Assembly: GCF_000733725.1 (NCBI RefSeq)
Contig: NZ_JMQM01000002.1
Span: forward strand, 496,001 to 560,000
Source of the DNA: Nitratireductor basaltis
GTDB lineage: Bacteria > Pseudomonadota > Alphaproteobacteria > Rhizobiales > Rhizobiaceae
Direction: 5' to 3'
Length of the DNA stretch: 64,000 nt
The notes beneath the pieces are model-generated. The model ran no database searches and was not told the origin of the DNA. It was given only the letters and a program-made list of their open reading frames with translations. Positions 48,168-56,955 of the stretch are shown in pieces. A program made the translations under genes and the position numbers. Within the stretch, counting starts at the first letter, position 1; each line of letters starts with the position of its first letter.

Positions 48168-49649
48168 TCAGCCGTAACGCTCTTCCAGATGCTCGCGGAA
48201 GTGTCTAGCATTGAGCGGTTCGCCCGTGGCGCGCTCGATCAGCTCCGGGGTGGACCAGCGTGATGCCTGGCTCCAGATATGCTTGCGCCGCCAGTCGTTC
48301 ACCGCCTCGAACTCGCCGCGGGAAAGCTGGTCATCCAGATCTGGTATCTCCCGCTTGATCGCGTTCCACTGCTGGGCGGCCATCATCGCGCCGAGCGTGT
48401 AGGAGGGGAAATAGCCGAATGCGGATGAAGGCCAATGCACATCCTGCATCGGTCCATCCTTGGGCGAGTCGATGGTGGAGAGACCGAGATAGCGCTTCAT
48501 GCGCTCGTCCCATGCTTCCGGCAGATCCGTGACCTCAAGCGTCCCGCCGATCAGCTCCTGTTCTATTTCAAAGCGCAGGATGACGTGGAGCGGATAGGTG
48601 ACCTCATCGGCATCGACGCGGATCAGGCCGCGTTCGACGTGATGCACATGGTCTAGTATTTCGTCCTGCGACCAGCTCTCGCCGAGATGCTGTTCAACCA
48701 GCGGCAGCGCCCAGTGCCAAAAGGCCGGATTGCGACCGATCTGCTTTTCGACAAACAGGCTCTGGCTTTCGTGCATGGACATGCCACGCGCTTCTCCCAA
48801 GGGCCAATGCGCCCATTCCTTGGGCAGGTTCTGTTCGTAGAGGGCGTGGCCGGTTTCGTGCAGCGTGCCCATCAGCGATGACAGGAATTCGTCCGAACGG
48901 TAGCGCGTGGTGATGCGCACATCGGTTGGCACGCCACCGCAGAAGGGATGGTGTGAGACGGAAAGGCTGCCGCGTGTGAGGTCGAAACCGACAGCGGCCA
49001 TCATGGCAAGCCCCAGCTCACGCTGCTTCTCGATCGGGTAGTTGCCTGAAAGCGGGCGGGTGGGGGCCTTTTCGCGGCGCTTTTCCTGCACTTCGAGTGC
49101 GCGCGGCACAAAGTCGACGAGAAAGGTTTTCAGTTCGTCGAATACCGGCGCAATCTGCTCGACCCGACTGCCGGGATCATACATTTCGATCAGCGCATCA
49201 TAGGGGGAGAGGCCGAGGACTTCGCCGCGACGGGCAGCTCGTTCGCGCTCCAGCTCAACCACTTCCTGCAAGACCGGTGCGAAACCTGCCCAGTCATTGC
49301 GGGCGCGCAGATCACGCCAAAGCTGCTCGCAGCGCATGGAAGCGCGCGTTTGCCGCTCCACGAATTCGGGCGGCAGGCAGGTGAGGCCGACATAGCGGCG
49401 GCGCCATTCGCGCACTGCCGCCTTCTGGTCATCGCTCAGATCTTCCTGCTCCGCGGCATCCAGCCAATCGCCAATTTCCGGAGCGACCGATTCGCGATGA
49501 TGCATGCCCGAGAGCACCGACATGGCTTCGGCCCGCGCTTCGCCGCCGCCCGGCGCCATATGCGTGGCTTCATCCGCCCCCAGTATGGAAAGGGCGTGCG
49601 AGAGGGCGTGCAGCTTCGTTCCGAGCTTGTCGAGCTTATCAAAGGACAT
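48168..49649 (-). CDS. Carboxypeptidase, M32 family
   Basis: A 493-residue zinc metallocarboxypeptidase. Family motifs appear in order: HPFCGG (HPF), DVRITTRY (DxRxT), the zinc site HETGHALYE (HExxH), MSMHESQSLF (HES) and a late GYFPSYTLG. Cytoplasmic, no signal peptide; it removes C-terminal residues broadly. The ATG at 49649 is preferred over a TTG two codons upstream. It lies 24 bases after the OmpA-like gene and may share its transcript. Confidence 0.93.
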   Translation of the reverse strand: MSFDKLDKLGTKLHALSHALSILGADEATHMAPGGGEARAEAMSVLSGMHHRESVAPEIGDWLDAAEQEDLSDDQKAAVREWRRRYVGLTCLPPEFVERQTRASMRCEQLWRDLRARNDWAGFAPVLQEVVELERERAARRGEVLGLSPYDALIEMYDPGSRVEQIAPVFDELKTFLVDFVPRALEVQEKRREKAPTRPLSGNYPIEKQRELGLAMMAAVGFDLTRGSLSVSHHPFCGGVPTDVRITTRYRSDEFLSSLMGTLHETGHALYEQNLPKEWAHWPLGEARGMSMHESQSLFVEKQIGRNPAFWHWALPLVEQHLGESWSQDEILDHVHHVERGLIRVDADEVTYPLHVILRFEIEQELIGGTLEVTDLPEAWDERMKRYLGLSTIDSPKDGPMQDVHWPSSAFGYFPSYTLGAMMAAQQWNAIKREIPDLDDQLSRGEFEAVNDWRRKHIWSQASRWSTPELIERATGEPLNARHFREHLEERYG

Positions 49650-49673
49650 GGACAATACCTGGTTGGATAGGAA

Positions 49674-50705
49674 TCAGCGTTCGGTCAGCTTGAGTTCGAT
49701 GCGGCGATTACGATCACGGGCTTCGGGCGTATCGGACGCATCGAGCGGTTGATATTCACCAAAACCCGCTGCCACCAACCGGTTTGCGGGCACGCCCTGC
49801 TCGATGAGGAATTTCACGACGGCCGTCGCGCGTGCGGTGGAGAGTTCCCAATTGTCGCGGAAGCGACCGGTGCCGGACAAGGGCACATCATCGGTGTGGC
49901 CGTCGACGCGCAATACCCAGTTGATCTCGGGCGGAATTTCCTGCTGCAGATCGAGAATGGCCTCGGCAAGCTTCTGCATTTCTTCCCGTCCGCTGGGATT
50001 GATCTCGGTGGCGCCGGAGGGGAACAGGACCTCCGACTGGAAGACGAAGCGATCGCCAACGATGCGGATGTTCTCGCGATCGGAAAGGATCTCGCGCAGC
50101 CGTCCGAAAAAGTCGGAACGGTAGCGGTTCAGTTCCTGCACGCGCTGGGCAAGCGCGACATTGAGGCGGCGGCCAAGATCTGCGATTTTCGCGCGGGATT
50201 CCTGGTCACGCTCTTCCGATACGTCCAGAGCTGATTCCAGGGCTGCAATCTGGCGGCGCAGTGCGGAGATCTGCTGATTGAGCAGCTCGACCTGCGAGAG
50301 AGCGCGCTGGCTGACGCCGCGTTCCTCGTTCAGTTCTTCGGTCAGGGCGCCCAGACGCGCCCGGGCCTCTTCACTCTGTCCGCTGCCGCTAGCCAGGAGT
50401 TGCTGAAGGCGCGATTGTTCTTCGGTAGCATCTTCCAGGGAGGCACGCAGACTGGCGATCGTGTCTTCAGCATCCTGATTGCTGGCGCGCTCCAGGGCGA
50501 GAAGCTGCGTCAATTCATTGATCTGTGTGTTCAGGCGGTCGAGCACCTCGTCCTTGCCCGAGATTTCGCGGCTCAGGAAAAACTGCGCCAGCACGAAGAC
50601 CGACAGCAGGAACATGATGGCCAGAAGCAGCGTGGCCATGGCATCAACGAAGCCAGGCCAGTAGTCGACGCTGCCCGTCCTGCGCCTGTTGCGCGCCAGA
50701 GCCAT
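49674..50705 (-). CDS. MotB/OmpA-like protein with long coiled coil
   Basis: A 343-residue protein with one N-terminal transmembrane helix (about 19-45) that carries the MotB-type proton site Asp21 in WPGFVDAMATLLLAIMF, a long coiled coil (about 50-190) and a C-terminal OmpA peptidoglycan-binding domain (about 215-340) with VDGHTDDVPLSG, WELSTARATAV and RRIELKLTE. It should form an ion-driven inner-membrane complex with the MotA-like protein one base upstream. Cargo unknown. Confidence 0.86.
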   Translation of the reverse strand: MALARNRRRTGSVDYWPGFVDAMATLLLAIMFLLSVFVLAQFFLSREISGKDEVLDRLNTQINELTQLLALERASNQDAEDTIASLRASLEDATEEQSRLQQLLASGSGQSEEARARLGALTEELNEERGVSQRALSQVELLNQQISALRRQIAALESALDVSEERDQESRAKIADLGRRLNVALAQRVQELNRYRSDFFGRLREILSDRENIRIVGDRFVFQSEVLFPSGATEINPSGREEMQKLAEAILDLQQEIPPEINWVLRVDGHTDDVPLSGTGRFRDNWELSTARATAVVKFLIEQGVPANRLVAAGFGEYQPLDASDTPEARDRNRRIELKLTER

Positions 50706-50706
50706 C

Positions 50707-51735
50707 TTATTCGCTGTCCTCGCGTTCGCGCTTTTTCAGGGAGACTGCGATACTTTCCAGTGTCTCGCGCAGGGCGCGCTGGTCTGATGCCTGCGCTTCC
50801 ACCCAGTCACGCATCATCTGCTGTTCCTGACGCATGTTCTTCACAAGGCCGGAAATGCCTTCCGCCAGCGAGGCCATGGCGGCTGCGGTCTTCGGATTGG
50901 AGGCACTGCCACTTTCCTGCATGTTGCGCAGTTTCTCGGCCAGTTCCTTCAGTTCCTCGGACTGTCCGGCACGCGTGCCTTCGCCAAGATCGGAACCCAG
51001 ATCGGTGACGGTGGAAAGCCAGTTTTCCAGCTCCACATAAAAGCGGTTCTGCGCACGCCCGGCCTGCAGATCGAGGAAGCCAAGCACGAGCGACCCGGAA
51101 AGGCCGAAGAGTGACGAGGAAAAGGCAGTGCCCATCCCGGCAAGCGGTGCAGAGAGCCCGGTTTTCAGCGAATCCAGGATGTCGTTGGCCGAACCCGTAC
51201 CGGGATCGAGAGACTGGATCGTATCGCCGATCGAGCCAATGGTCTGCAGCAGGCCCCAAAAGGTGCCGAGCAGACCGAGAAAGACCAGCAGGCCGATTAG
51301 ATAGCGTGACGTGTCGCGGCTTTCATCGAGGCGCGTGGCGATGGAATCGAGGATCGAGCGCATCGAGCTCGTCGAGAGGGCCATGCTGGAGGACCTGCTC
51401 AACAGAAGCTTCATGGGTGCGAGCAAAACAGGATCGGTGGCTTCCGTCCCCGCCAGGAAGGAATTCACCCATCGTACTTCGCGGAAGAGCCGGATCACCT
51501 GCAAGAGGGCCAGCAGAACGCCGATTGCCAATACACCAAGGATCAACCCGTTCAGGCCCGGATTGCTCTGGAACGCCGCGGAGATCTGGCGATAGAGAAT
51601 TGCGGCCACGAACCCGACAATGGCCAGAAAGATGAGCATCGAATAGAAAAAGACGTGGGGGCTCGAAAGGCTTCGCGGATCATATTGTTCATCCACGGTG
51701 AGACGTTCCGCTCCCAGCGATTTCATGAAGGCCAT
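50707..51735 (-). CDS. MotA/TolQ/ExbB proton-channel family protein
   Basis: A 342-residue membrane protein with hydrophobic segments near 25-50, 60-82, 140-165 and 195-225. The third and fourth include the channel motifs LVFLGLLGTFWGLLQTIGS and AGMGTAFSSSLFGLSGSLVLG (split), as in TolQ/MotA. A coiled-coil tail (about 245-342) follows. The ATG at 51735 has GAGGAGAGA directly upstream; longer in-frame extension is rejected. First of a three-gene run with the OmpA-like and M32 genes. Confidence 0.86.
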   Translation of the reverse strand: MAFMKSLGAERLTVDEQYDPRSLSSPHVFFYSMLIFLAIVGFVAAILYRQISAAFQSNPGLNGLILGVLAIGVLLALLQVIRLFREVRWVNSFLAGTEATDPVLLAPMKLLLSRSSSMALSTSSMRSILDSIATRLDESRDTSRYLIGLLVFLGLLGTFWGLLQTIGSIGDTIQSLDPGTGSANDILDSLKTGLSAPLAGMGTAFSSSLFGLSGSLVLGFLDLQAGRAQNRFYVELENWLSTVTDLGSDLGEGTRAGQSEELKELAEKLRNMQESGSASNPKTAAAMASLAEGISGLVKNMRQEQQMMRDWVEAQASDQRALRETLESIAVSLKKREREDSE

Positions 51736-51887
51736 TCTCTCCTCATCGGTATGTGCCCGAGCGCCCAGACTGTAAGCGCAATTGTGACCAAATTGAAAGC
51801 CGGTTGCGGCGCTGGGGCAACGTGTAGCATGTAATGCCGGTTCCGCCATATGGCGCGGATGCAGCAATGGTGGGTGCAGAGACGACA

Positions 51888-52802
51888 ATGAAGATTGTGG
51901 TGACCGGAGCAACGGGCTTTGTCGGCCGACATCTGTGTCGGGCGCTCGGTACACGTGGATATCAGGTGCGCCGCGCCTTGCGCAGCGCGGGCGTTGCGGC
52001 CGACGCAGATGATGTGGTTGTTGGCGAAATCGGCCCGCGCACAGATTGGTCGCGAGCGCTCGTCGGAGCAGATGCCGTGGTGCATCTCGCGGGCCCGGCA
52101 CACGGGCGCGTGCGTGACGATGCCGCGTTCTTTTCAACCAGTGATGCGGGCACAGCACGTCTGTTGGAGGCGATGGAGGAGGCTGATCTGCCGGTCATGG
52201 TCAATATGAGCAGCATCGCAGCGCGTCGTGCGGAAGAGGAAGGCGATGGCGCTTCCGCCTATGGACGGTCGAAGCTTGCGGGAGAACGGCGTGTCTCAGG
52301 CTTCGCGAAGGGAGGTGGGCTGCTTGCCATCAGCTTGCGCCCGCCCCTTGTCTACGGGGCAGATGCGCCAGGCAATTGGGCACGGCTCATGCGTCTTGCA
52401 CGCCTCCCGCTGCCGCTGCCATTCGCCTCTGTCAACGCGGCGCGCAGCTTTTGTGCAGTGGAGAATCTGTGCGATGCGATCATCAGTGCCCTTGAGGCCG
52501 GTGCATCAGGAGCCAAGGGGGCCGGGGTCTACGAAATATGCGATGCGGAGACGGTCACACTTGCGGAAGTGCTGACACTGCTTCGCGCGGGCGCCGGGCG
52601 TCGTGCGCATCTTGTGCCGGTGCCCGTCGGACTGCTGCGTTCAGGCATCGAGGCGGCCGGCATGCATCAACTGGCTGAACAATTGTTCGACCCTCTGTTG
52701 CTCGACGCATCACCATTTGCGGAAAGATTTGGCTGGCAGCCGCCTGTGGCAGCGCCGGATGCCATAAAAGCCTGCTCAGCGCGGAAGAGCGTGCCGCGCT
52801 GA
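51888..52802 (+). CDS. NAD-dependent epimerase/dehydratase, SDR family
   Basis: A 304-residue extended SDR. It has the NAD loop TGATGFVG (7-14), DAVVHLAGPAHG, the catalytic Ser in VNMSSIA, Tyr and Lys in AYGRSKLAGE, and SLRPPLVYG. This resembles UDP-glucose 4-epimerase-like enzymes of surface-sugar pathways, but the substrate is not shown. The ATG at 51888 gives the canonical MKIVVTGATG start. Divergent from the MotA-like gene. Confidence 0.85.
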   Translation: MKIVVTGATGFVGRHLCRALGTRGYQVRRALRSAGVAADADDVVVGEIGPRTDWSRALVGADAVVHLAGPAHGRVRDDAAFFSTSDAGTARLLEAMEEADLPVMVNMSSIAARRAEEEGDGASAYGRSKLAGERRVSGFAKGGGLLAISLRPPLVYGADAPGNWARLMRLARLPLPLPFASVNAARSFCAVENLCDAIISALEAGASGAKGAGVYEICDAETVTLAEVLTLLRAGAGRRAHLVPVPVGLLRSGIEAAGMHQLAEQLFDPLLLDASPFAERFGWQPPVAAPDAIKACSARKSVPR

Positions 52803-52807
52803 GCAGG
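52771..52807. terminator. Perfect 14-base hairpin overlapping the SDR gene end
   Basis: Arms 52771-52784 and 52794-52807 (CCTGCTCAGCGCGG and its exact complement) with a nine-base loop. It covers the last codons and stop of the SDR gene and faces the convergent phosphatase gene 12 bases away. No T-run follows on either strand. Confidence 0.6.
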
Positions 52808-52818
52808 ATTCATCCAGA

Positions 52819-53619
52819 TCAGTCGCGCTTGGAAGCCTTCTGCAACTGCTTGAGCAGGGCGCGGTGGATCAGTTCGTTGCCGGCTACCACATTGCCGGTC
52901 TCGAAGATCTTCTGCCCCCCGGACCGGTCGGTGGCAAAACCACCTGCTTCACGCACCATCAGCAGGCCGGCTGCCATGTCCCAGGGCTGCAAGCCGTCTT
53001 CCCAGAAACCGTCCATTCGACCGGCGGCGACATAGGCCAGATCAAGCGCGACTGCGCCCATGCGGCGGATGCCGGAGACCTCGCCCATGATGTGACGCAG
53101 GTCGAGCAATGCCTGCCCGTGGTGCCCGCGACCCAGATGCGGTATGCCCGTGCCGATGACACTGTCAGTCAGTTCGCGGCGGGCCGCCACGCGCATGCGC
53201 CGGTCATTGAAGAATGCACCACCGCCGCGTTCTGCCGTGTACAGCTCGTCCATGGCCGGATTGTAGATTACGCCGGCAACGATCTGGCCCTGACGTTCAA
53301 GCGCGATGGAGACGCCGAAGATCGGGATGCCATGCAGAAAGTTCGTTGTGCCGTCGAGCGGGTCCACGATCCAGCGATGCTGGTCGTCGCCGCCTTCCAC
53401 CACGCCGCGCTCTTCCATCAGGAAGGCGTAGCCGGGACGGGCGCGCGACAGCTCCTGGTGCACGATTTCCTCTGCACGGCGGTCGGCCTGGCTGACATAG
53501 TCGCCCGGTCCCTTGAGCGAGACCTGCAGGTTCTGCACCTCGCCGAAGTCACGGGCCAGTGAGCGGCCTGCCTTCATGGCGGCCTGCACCATGACATTGA
53601 TGATCGCGGAGCGCGCCAT
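52819..53619 (-). CDS. suhB: Inositol monophosphatase family protein (SuhB-like)
   Basis: A 266-residue Mg-dependent phosphatase. Metal ligands are visible in MEERG (Glu), IVDPLDGTTNF (the DPxDGT motif) and PWDMAAG, with GIRRMGAVALDLAYVA between. It dephosphorylates inositol phosphates or related sugars; an SuhB role in rRNA antitermination is known in E. coli only. It lies 38 bases after efp. Confidence 0.9.
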   Translation of the reverse strand: MARSAIINVMVQAAMKAGRSLARDFGEVQNLQVSLKGPGDYVSQADRRAEEIVHQELSRARPGYAFLMEERGVVEGGDDQHRWIVDPLDGTTNFLHGIPIFGVSIALERQGQIVAGVIYNPAMDELYTAERGGGAFFNDRRMRVAARRELTDSVIGTGIPHLGRGHHGQALLDLRHIMGEVSGIRRMGAVALDLAYVAAGRMDGFWEDGLQPWDMAAGLLMVREAGGFATDRSGGQKIFETGNVVAGNELIHRALLKQLQKASKRD

Positions 53620-53657
53620 CGCGTCTGTCCTCGTAAGTTGTTCTGCGAAAAGCCGGT

Positions 53658-54221
53658 TTAGTCGGCGCGACGCAGATAGGTGATTTCGTTGGTGTCGACG
53701 ACGATTTTCTCGCCGGTCTGGATGAAGGGCGGCACCATCACACGCACGCCATTTTCCATGACTGCCGGCTTGTAGGAGGATGCAGCCGTCTGACCCTTCA
53801 CCACCGGATCAGCCTCGGCGACTTCAAGCGTAACCTGATCCGGCAGCGAGATGCCGATGGGCTTTTCCTCGTAGAGTTCGACCGTCACGGTCATGCCGTC
53901 CTGCAGGAATGCGGCGCGGTCGCCCACGAAGTCCTTCTGCAGTTCAAGCTGCTCGTAGGTTTCGGCGTCCATGAAGACGAGTGCGTCGTCCTGCGCGTAG
54001 AGATAGGAGAAGTCCTTCTGCTCAAGGCGAACCTTCTCAACCGTCTCGGCAGCGCGGAAGCGCTCGTTCAGCTTGGTGCCGTCGATCAGGTTCTTCATCT
54101 CAACCTGGTTGTAGGCGCCACCCTTGCCGGGCTTCACGGCATTGGTCTTGACCGCTACCCACAGCCCGCCATTGTGTTCGATAACATTTCCCGGACGGAT
54201 TTCGTTTCCGTTGATCTTCAT
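53658..54221 (-). CDS. efp: Elongation factor P
   Basis: Translation factor that relieves stalling at proline runs, 187 residues. It starts [20 protein letters not shown] and has the modification loop [12 protein letters not shown] with the tip residue Lys33, followed by two OB-fold domains ending in [18 protein letters not shown]. The ATG at 54221 is the canonical start; a 30-codon upstream extension is not family-like. Confidence 0.95.
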   Translation of the reverse strand: MKINGNEIRPGNVIEHNGGLWVAVKTNAVKPGKGGAYNQVEMKNLIDGTKLNERFRAAETVEKVRLEQKDFSYLYAQDDALVFMDAETYEQLELQKDFVGDRAAFLQDGMTVTVELYEEKPIGISLPDQVTLEVAEADPVVKGQTAASSYKPAVMENGVRVMVPPFIQTGEKIVVDTNEITYLRRAD

Positions 54222-54341
54222 CTGGTCTGTCCTGATAAGAGACGCGCTCAGGCGTTTTTGTCGGCGTTCCAAGACCATAAAATGGGCTGGGAGGCAAGAC
54301 AGGCAAGCCAAAACACTGCCTTAGAAGCTGGTTCGCCGTTC

Positions 54342-55292
54342 CTATCGGCGCAGTTGGTTGGCGCGCTGCAGAGCCTGTTCAACCTGCTCCTGGGTCAGTC
54401 CGTTCATGAAATCTTCCATCTCGCGGTCAACCAGGCCCGCACGGCGGGCCAGTATGTACCAGGCGGAAGCGGCAATCGGATCACCCTCGACACCTATGCC
54501 GGCCCGGTAGAGCTTTGCCACCCGGTTTTGTGCGGCAACATTGCCGCTGTCGGCTGCACGTTTCAGCCAGCCAAAACCGGCTTCGGGATTGGCTTTTCCG
54601 CCGCGCCCTTCGATAAGCCAGGTGCCGAGATCGAGTTGGGCGGTGTCGAAGTTCTGGCGCGCGGCCCTTGCAAGCCAGCGCCTCGCCTCCGCGTCATCCT
54701 GTTCCTTGCCGCCGATTCCGTTCGCATAGACGAGCGCGAGCGCATATTGGGCATCGGGAAGGTTCGCCTTGGCGGCAGCCTCATAAAGTTCGACTGCTTC
54801 CTTCTGTGCCTGTGCGCCGCCGCCATTGGCAAGGATGAACTGGGCGAGGTTGAATTGCGCCAGCCGGTGTCCGGCTTGTGCCGCCTTCTCCAGGAGCTCG
54901 CGCGCTTTCTCCAGGTCCTTCTCGACGAAGTTTCCGTCGACGAGCATCAGCGCATATTGAAGCTGTGCCTCGGCAACGCCCTGTTCTGCCGCTTTCCCAT
55001 ACCAGCTTGCCGCTTCGCGCGCATTGCGCGGTACGCCCAGCCCACGGGCGTGTATCTCTGCTATCAGGGTTTGCGCCGCGGCATCGCCTGCTTCCGCTCG
55101 CGGTGTGGCGAGGCGAAGGGCGGTTATGTAGAGCCCACGTTGAAAGGCTCCGAAAGCAGCATCCGTGCGTTTGCCGAAGCGGCTGGGATCAACTTCCTCG
55201 ATCTGCGGTTCGCCGGCGGCCTGCTGTTCCTGGGCACCGAGGGGCTGCGCCAGCAGCATTGCCGCAAGCAGGAAGCTAGCGCGTCGCAGCAT
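54342..55292 (-). CDS. Exported Sel1-repeat protein
   Basis: A 316-residue protein with a Sec signal peptide (MLRRASFLLAAMLLAQPLGAQ) and about seven Sel1-type repeats (about 60-290), visible as A-x2-W-x2-KAAEQG, LEKAAQAG, YEAAAKANLPDAQYALA, LARAARQNFDTAQLDLG and LKRAADSGNVAAQNRVA. Such repeats bind other proteins in the envelope. Its ATG overlaps the ThiE-like stop (TGATG). Confidence 0.86.
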   Translation of the reverse strand: MLRRASFLLAAMLLAQPLGAQEQQAAGEPQIEEVDPSRFGKRTDAAFGAFQRGLYITALRLATPRAEAGDAAAQTLIAEIHARGLGVPRNAREAASWYGKAAEQGVAEAQLQYALMLVDGNFVEKDLEKARELLEKAAQAGHRLAQFNLAQFILANGGGAQAQKEAVELYEAAAKANLPDAQYALALVYANGIGGKEQDDAEARRWLARAARQNFDTAQLDLGTWLIEGRGGKANPEAGFGWLKRAADSGNVAAQNRVAKLYRAGIGVEGDPIAASAWYILARRAGLVDREMEDFMNGLTQEQVEQALQRANQLRR

Positions 55293-55948
55293 CAGCTTTC
55301 GCTCTCCGTTCGTGATGCTGCGGCTTGGTCGAGCATGTTGTTGGCATTGCGCACCGCTTCAGCCGCGTCCACATCACTGCCGAACACGATCTGCGAAGCA
55401 GCGACAAATTCCGTGCCCGTTTCGGCGACGGTGCGGATTGATGCCGGATCCGATCCTGCCATGACAATGCAGGGTACTTCGATCATCTGCGCCCACCAAG
55501 TGCCGAGCGTGATGTTGCGCGGGTGTGGCTCGGGGGTGTTGTCGTAGCCGAAGCGGCCGAAAAACATGTAGTCTGGCTGTGCCTCGCCAAGATCAAGCGC
55601 AACGTCGCGCGTGCGGGCACCGCCGCTGCCGACGATCATGCGGTTCTGATACTGTCGGATGGCGTCATCGAGTTCGAGACGATTGCCATCGACATGTATG
55701 CCGTCCGCGCCAATGCGCGCAGCCACACGGGGAGCGCCGGCGATGAGGGAGGCTGCGCCGGCTTCCTGCGCAATCTTGGACAATGCCGCTGCATGATCCT
55801 GGAACTGGTCTTCATCCATTCCCCAATCGGGGATGATGACGGATGCGACGTCGCCTGCGTCAACGGCCCTTTGCAACCGCTCCGCCACATCGGCTACGGT
55901 CGCGATATCAGGCGTGATCAATACGAGGCGGCAGCGTTCTGTCTGCAT
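55292..55948 (-). CDS. ThiE/TenI-fold protein, probably not an active thiamine phosphate synthase
   Basis: A 218-residue TIM-barrel protein resembling ThiE: RLVLITPD, IGADGIHVDGNRLE, IVGSGGARTRDVALDLGEA, YMFFGRF and IPC-type VPCIVMAGSDPASI. The Q-x-R-x-K and IIND catalytic segments of real ThiE are replaced (VIIPDW and LIAGAP), so thiamine phosphate synthesis is doubtful. Start is uncertain: ATG at 55948 is chosen, with in-frame ATGs at 55969 and 55978. Coupled to the Sel1 gene. Confidence 0.7.
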   Translation of the reverse strand: MQTERCRLVLITPDIATVADVAERLQRAVDAGDVASVIIPDWGMDEDQFQDHAAALSKIAQEAGAASLIAGAPRVAARIGADGIHVDGNRLELDDAIRQYQNRMIVGSGGARTRDVALDLGEAQPDYMFFGRFGYDNTPEPHPRNITLGTWWAQMIEVPCIVMAGSDPASIRTVAETGTEFVAASQIVFGSDVDAAEAVRNANNMLDQAAASRTESES

Positions 55949-56107
55949 GTGCTGGCTTTCACTTTCCATGACTGGCATTGTGGGCAAACTCTCATCTTTC
56001 GCATAGTCCCATGTTCCATGGGCAGGCAAGGCTTTATCCTATTGCGTCGATGTCACGACCCATTGCGGGGCGAAGAGCATTGATGTGTGCTGAATTCGGG
56101 CGACAGA

Positions 56108-56878
56108 ATGACGGATCTTCTAACCCAGCCACAATTCATCGCCGCTGCAGTCGTGGCGGTGCTGCTCGTGGGGATGTCCAAAGGCGGCTTTGGCGGCGCA
56201 ATGGCCTTGCTCGGCGTGCCCATTCTATCGCTTGTCGTTCCGCCGGTGCAGGCGGCGGCCATCCTGCTGCCGATCCTGATCGTGATGGATATCGTCTCCC
56301 TCTGGGCATGGCGTGGAAATTTCGATCGGCGCACGCTGATGGTGATGTTGCCCGGTGCGATGATAGGCATTGGAATAGGCTGGCTTACGGCAGCGATCGT
56401 AACAGAGGCGCATGTGCGCCTGATCGTGGGGGTGGTGGCGCTCGTCTTCTTTCTGCGCTGGCTGGTAGAGAAGGCGGGCCGCCGGGAACGGGTGAGCGAG
56501 CACAATGCGCCGCGCGGCGTCTTCTGGGGATCGATCGCGGGCTTTACAAGTTTCGTGGCCCATGCCGGCGGACCGCCCTACCAGGTCTATGCGCTGCCCC
56601 TGAAGCAGGACCCGAAGCTTTATACCGGGACAAGCGTGGTTTTCTTCGCCGTTGTGAATGCCGTGAAGCTGGTGCCATATTTTGCGCTGGGGCAGTTCGA
56701 CACGACCAATCTCACGATCTCCCTCGCGCTTGCGCCAATTGCACCGCTGGCCACCCTTGCGGGGGTATGGCTCATCAAGAGGATGCGGGCGGAGATTTTC
56801 TATCCACTGATGTATGCCATGGTGTTCATCGTCTCCATCAAGCTCATTCATGACGGCGTTACCGGCATCTGGGGCTAG
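56108..56878 (+). CDS. TauE/SafE family permease (first copy)
   Basis: A 256-residue membrane protein with about eight hydrophobic segments. The first half has the GMSKGGFGGAMALLGVPILSLVVPP motif (split) and the second half GFTSFVAHAGGPPYQVYALP, the two-part signature of TauE/SafE transporters, which move sulfur-containing anions. The ATG at 56108 is chosen over a GTG at 56087. A second family member is encoded at 59495-60271. Confidence 0.85.
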   Translation: MTDLLTQPQFIAAAVVAVLLVGMSKGGFGGAMALLGVPILSLVVPPVQAAAILLPILIVMDIVSLWAWRGNFDRRTLMVMLPGAMIGIGIGWLTAAIVTEAHVRLIVGVVALVFFLRWLVEKAGRRERVSEHNAPRGVFWGSIAGFTSFVAHAGGPPYQVYALPLKQDPKLYTGTSVVFFAVVNAVKLVPYFALGQFDTTNLTISLALAPIAPLATLAGVWLIKRMRAEIFYPLMYAMVFIVSIKLIHDGVTGIWG

Positions 56879-56955
56879 GTCGAACGTCGTCTCGAGGAGG
56901 TGGTGACGGCACCGCAACTGTGTGCTTTAACTGGGAAAACCGCCTTGGGAGGGGC

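Noticed and set aside
49674-51735. Zorya defence system
   Set aside because: Only ZorA/ZorB-like components are present; no ZorC, ZorD helicase or ZorE nuclease lies nearby, and the neighbours are housekeeping genes.
30736-51838. Shared 14-mer GTAGCATGTAATGC upstream of the mic60-like gene and the SDR gene
   Set aside because: Several chance 14-mer matches are expected in 64 kb; no wider similarity surrounds them.
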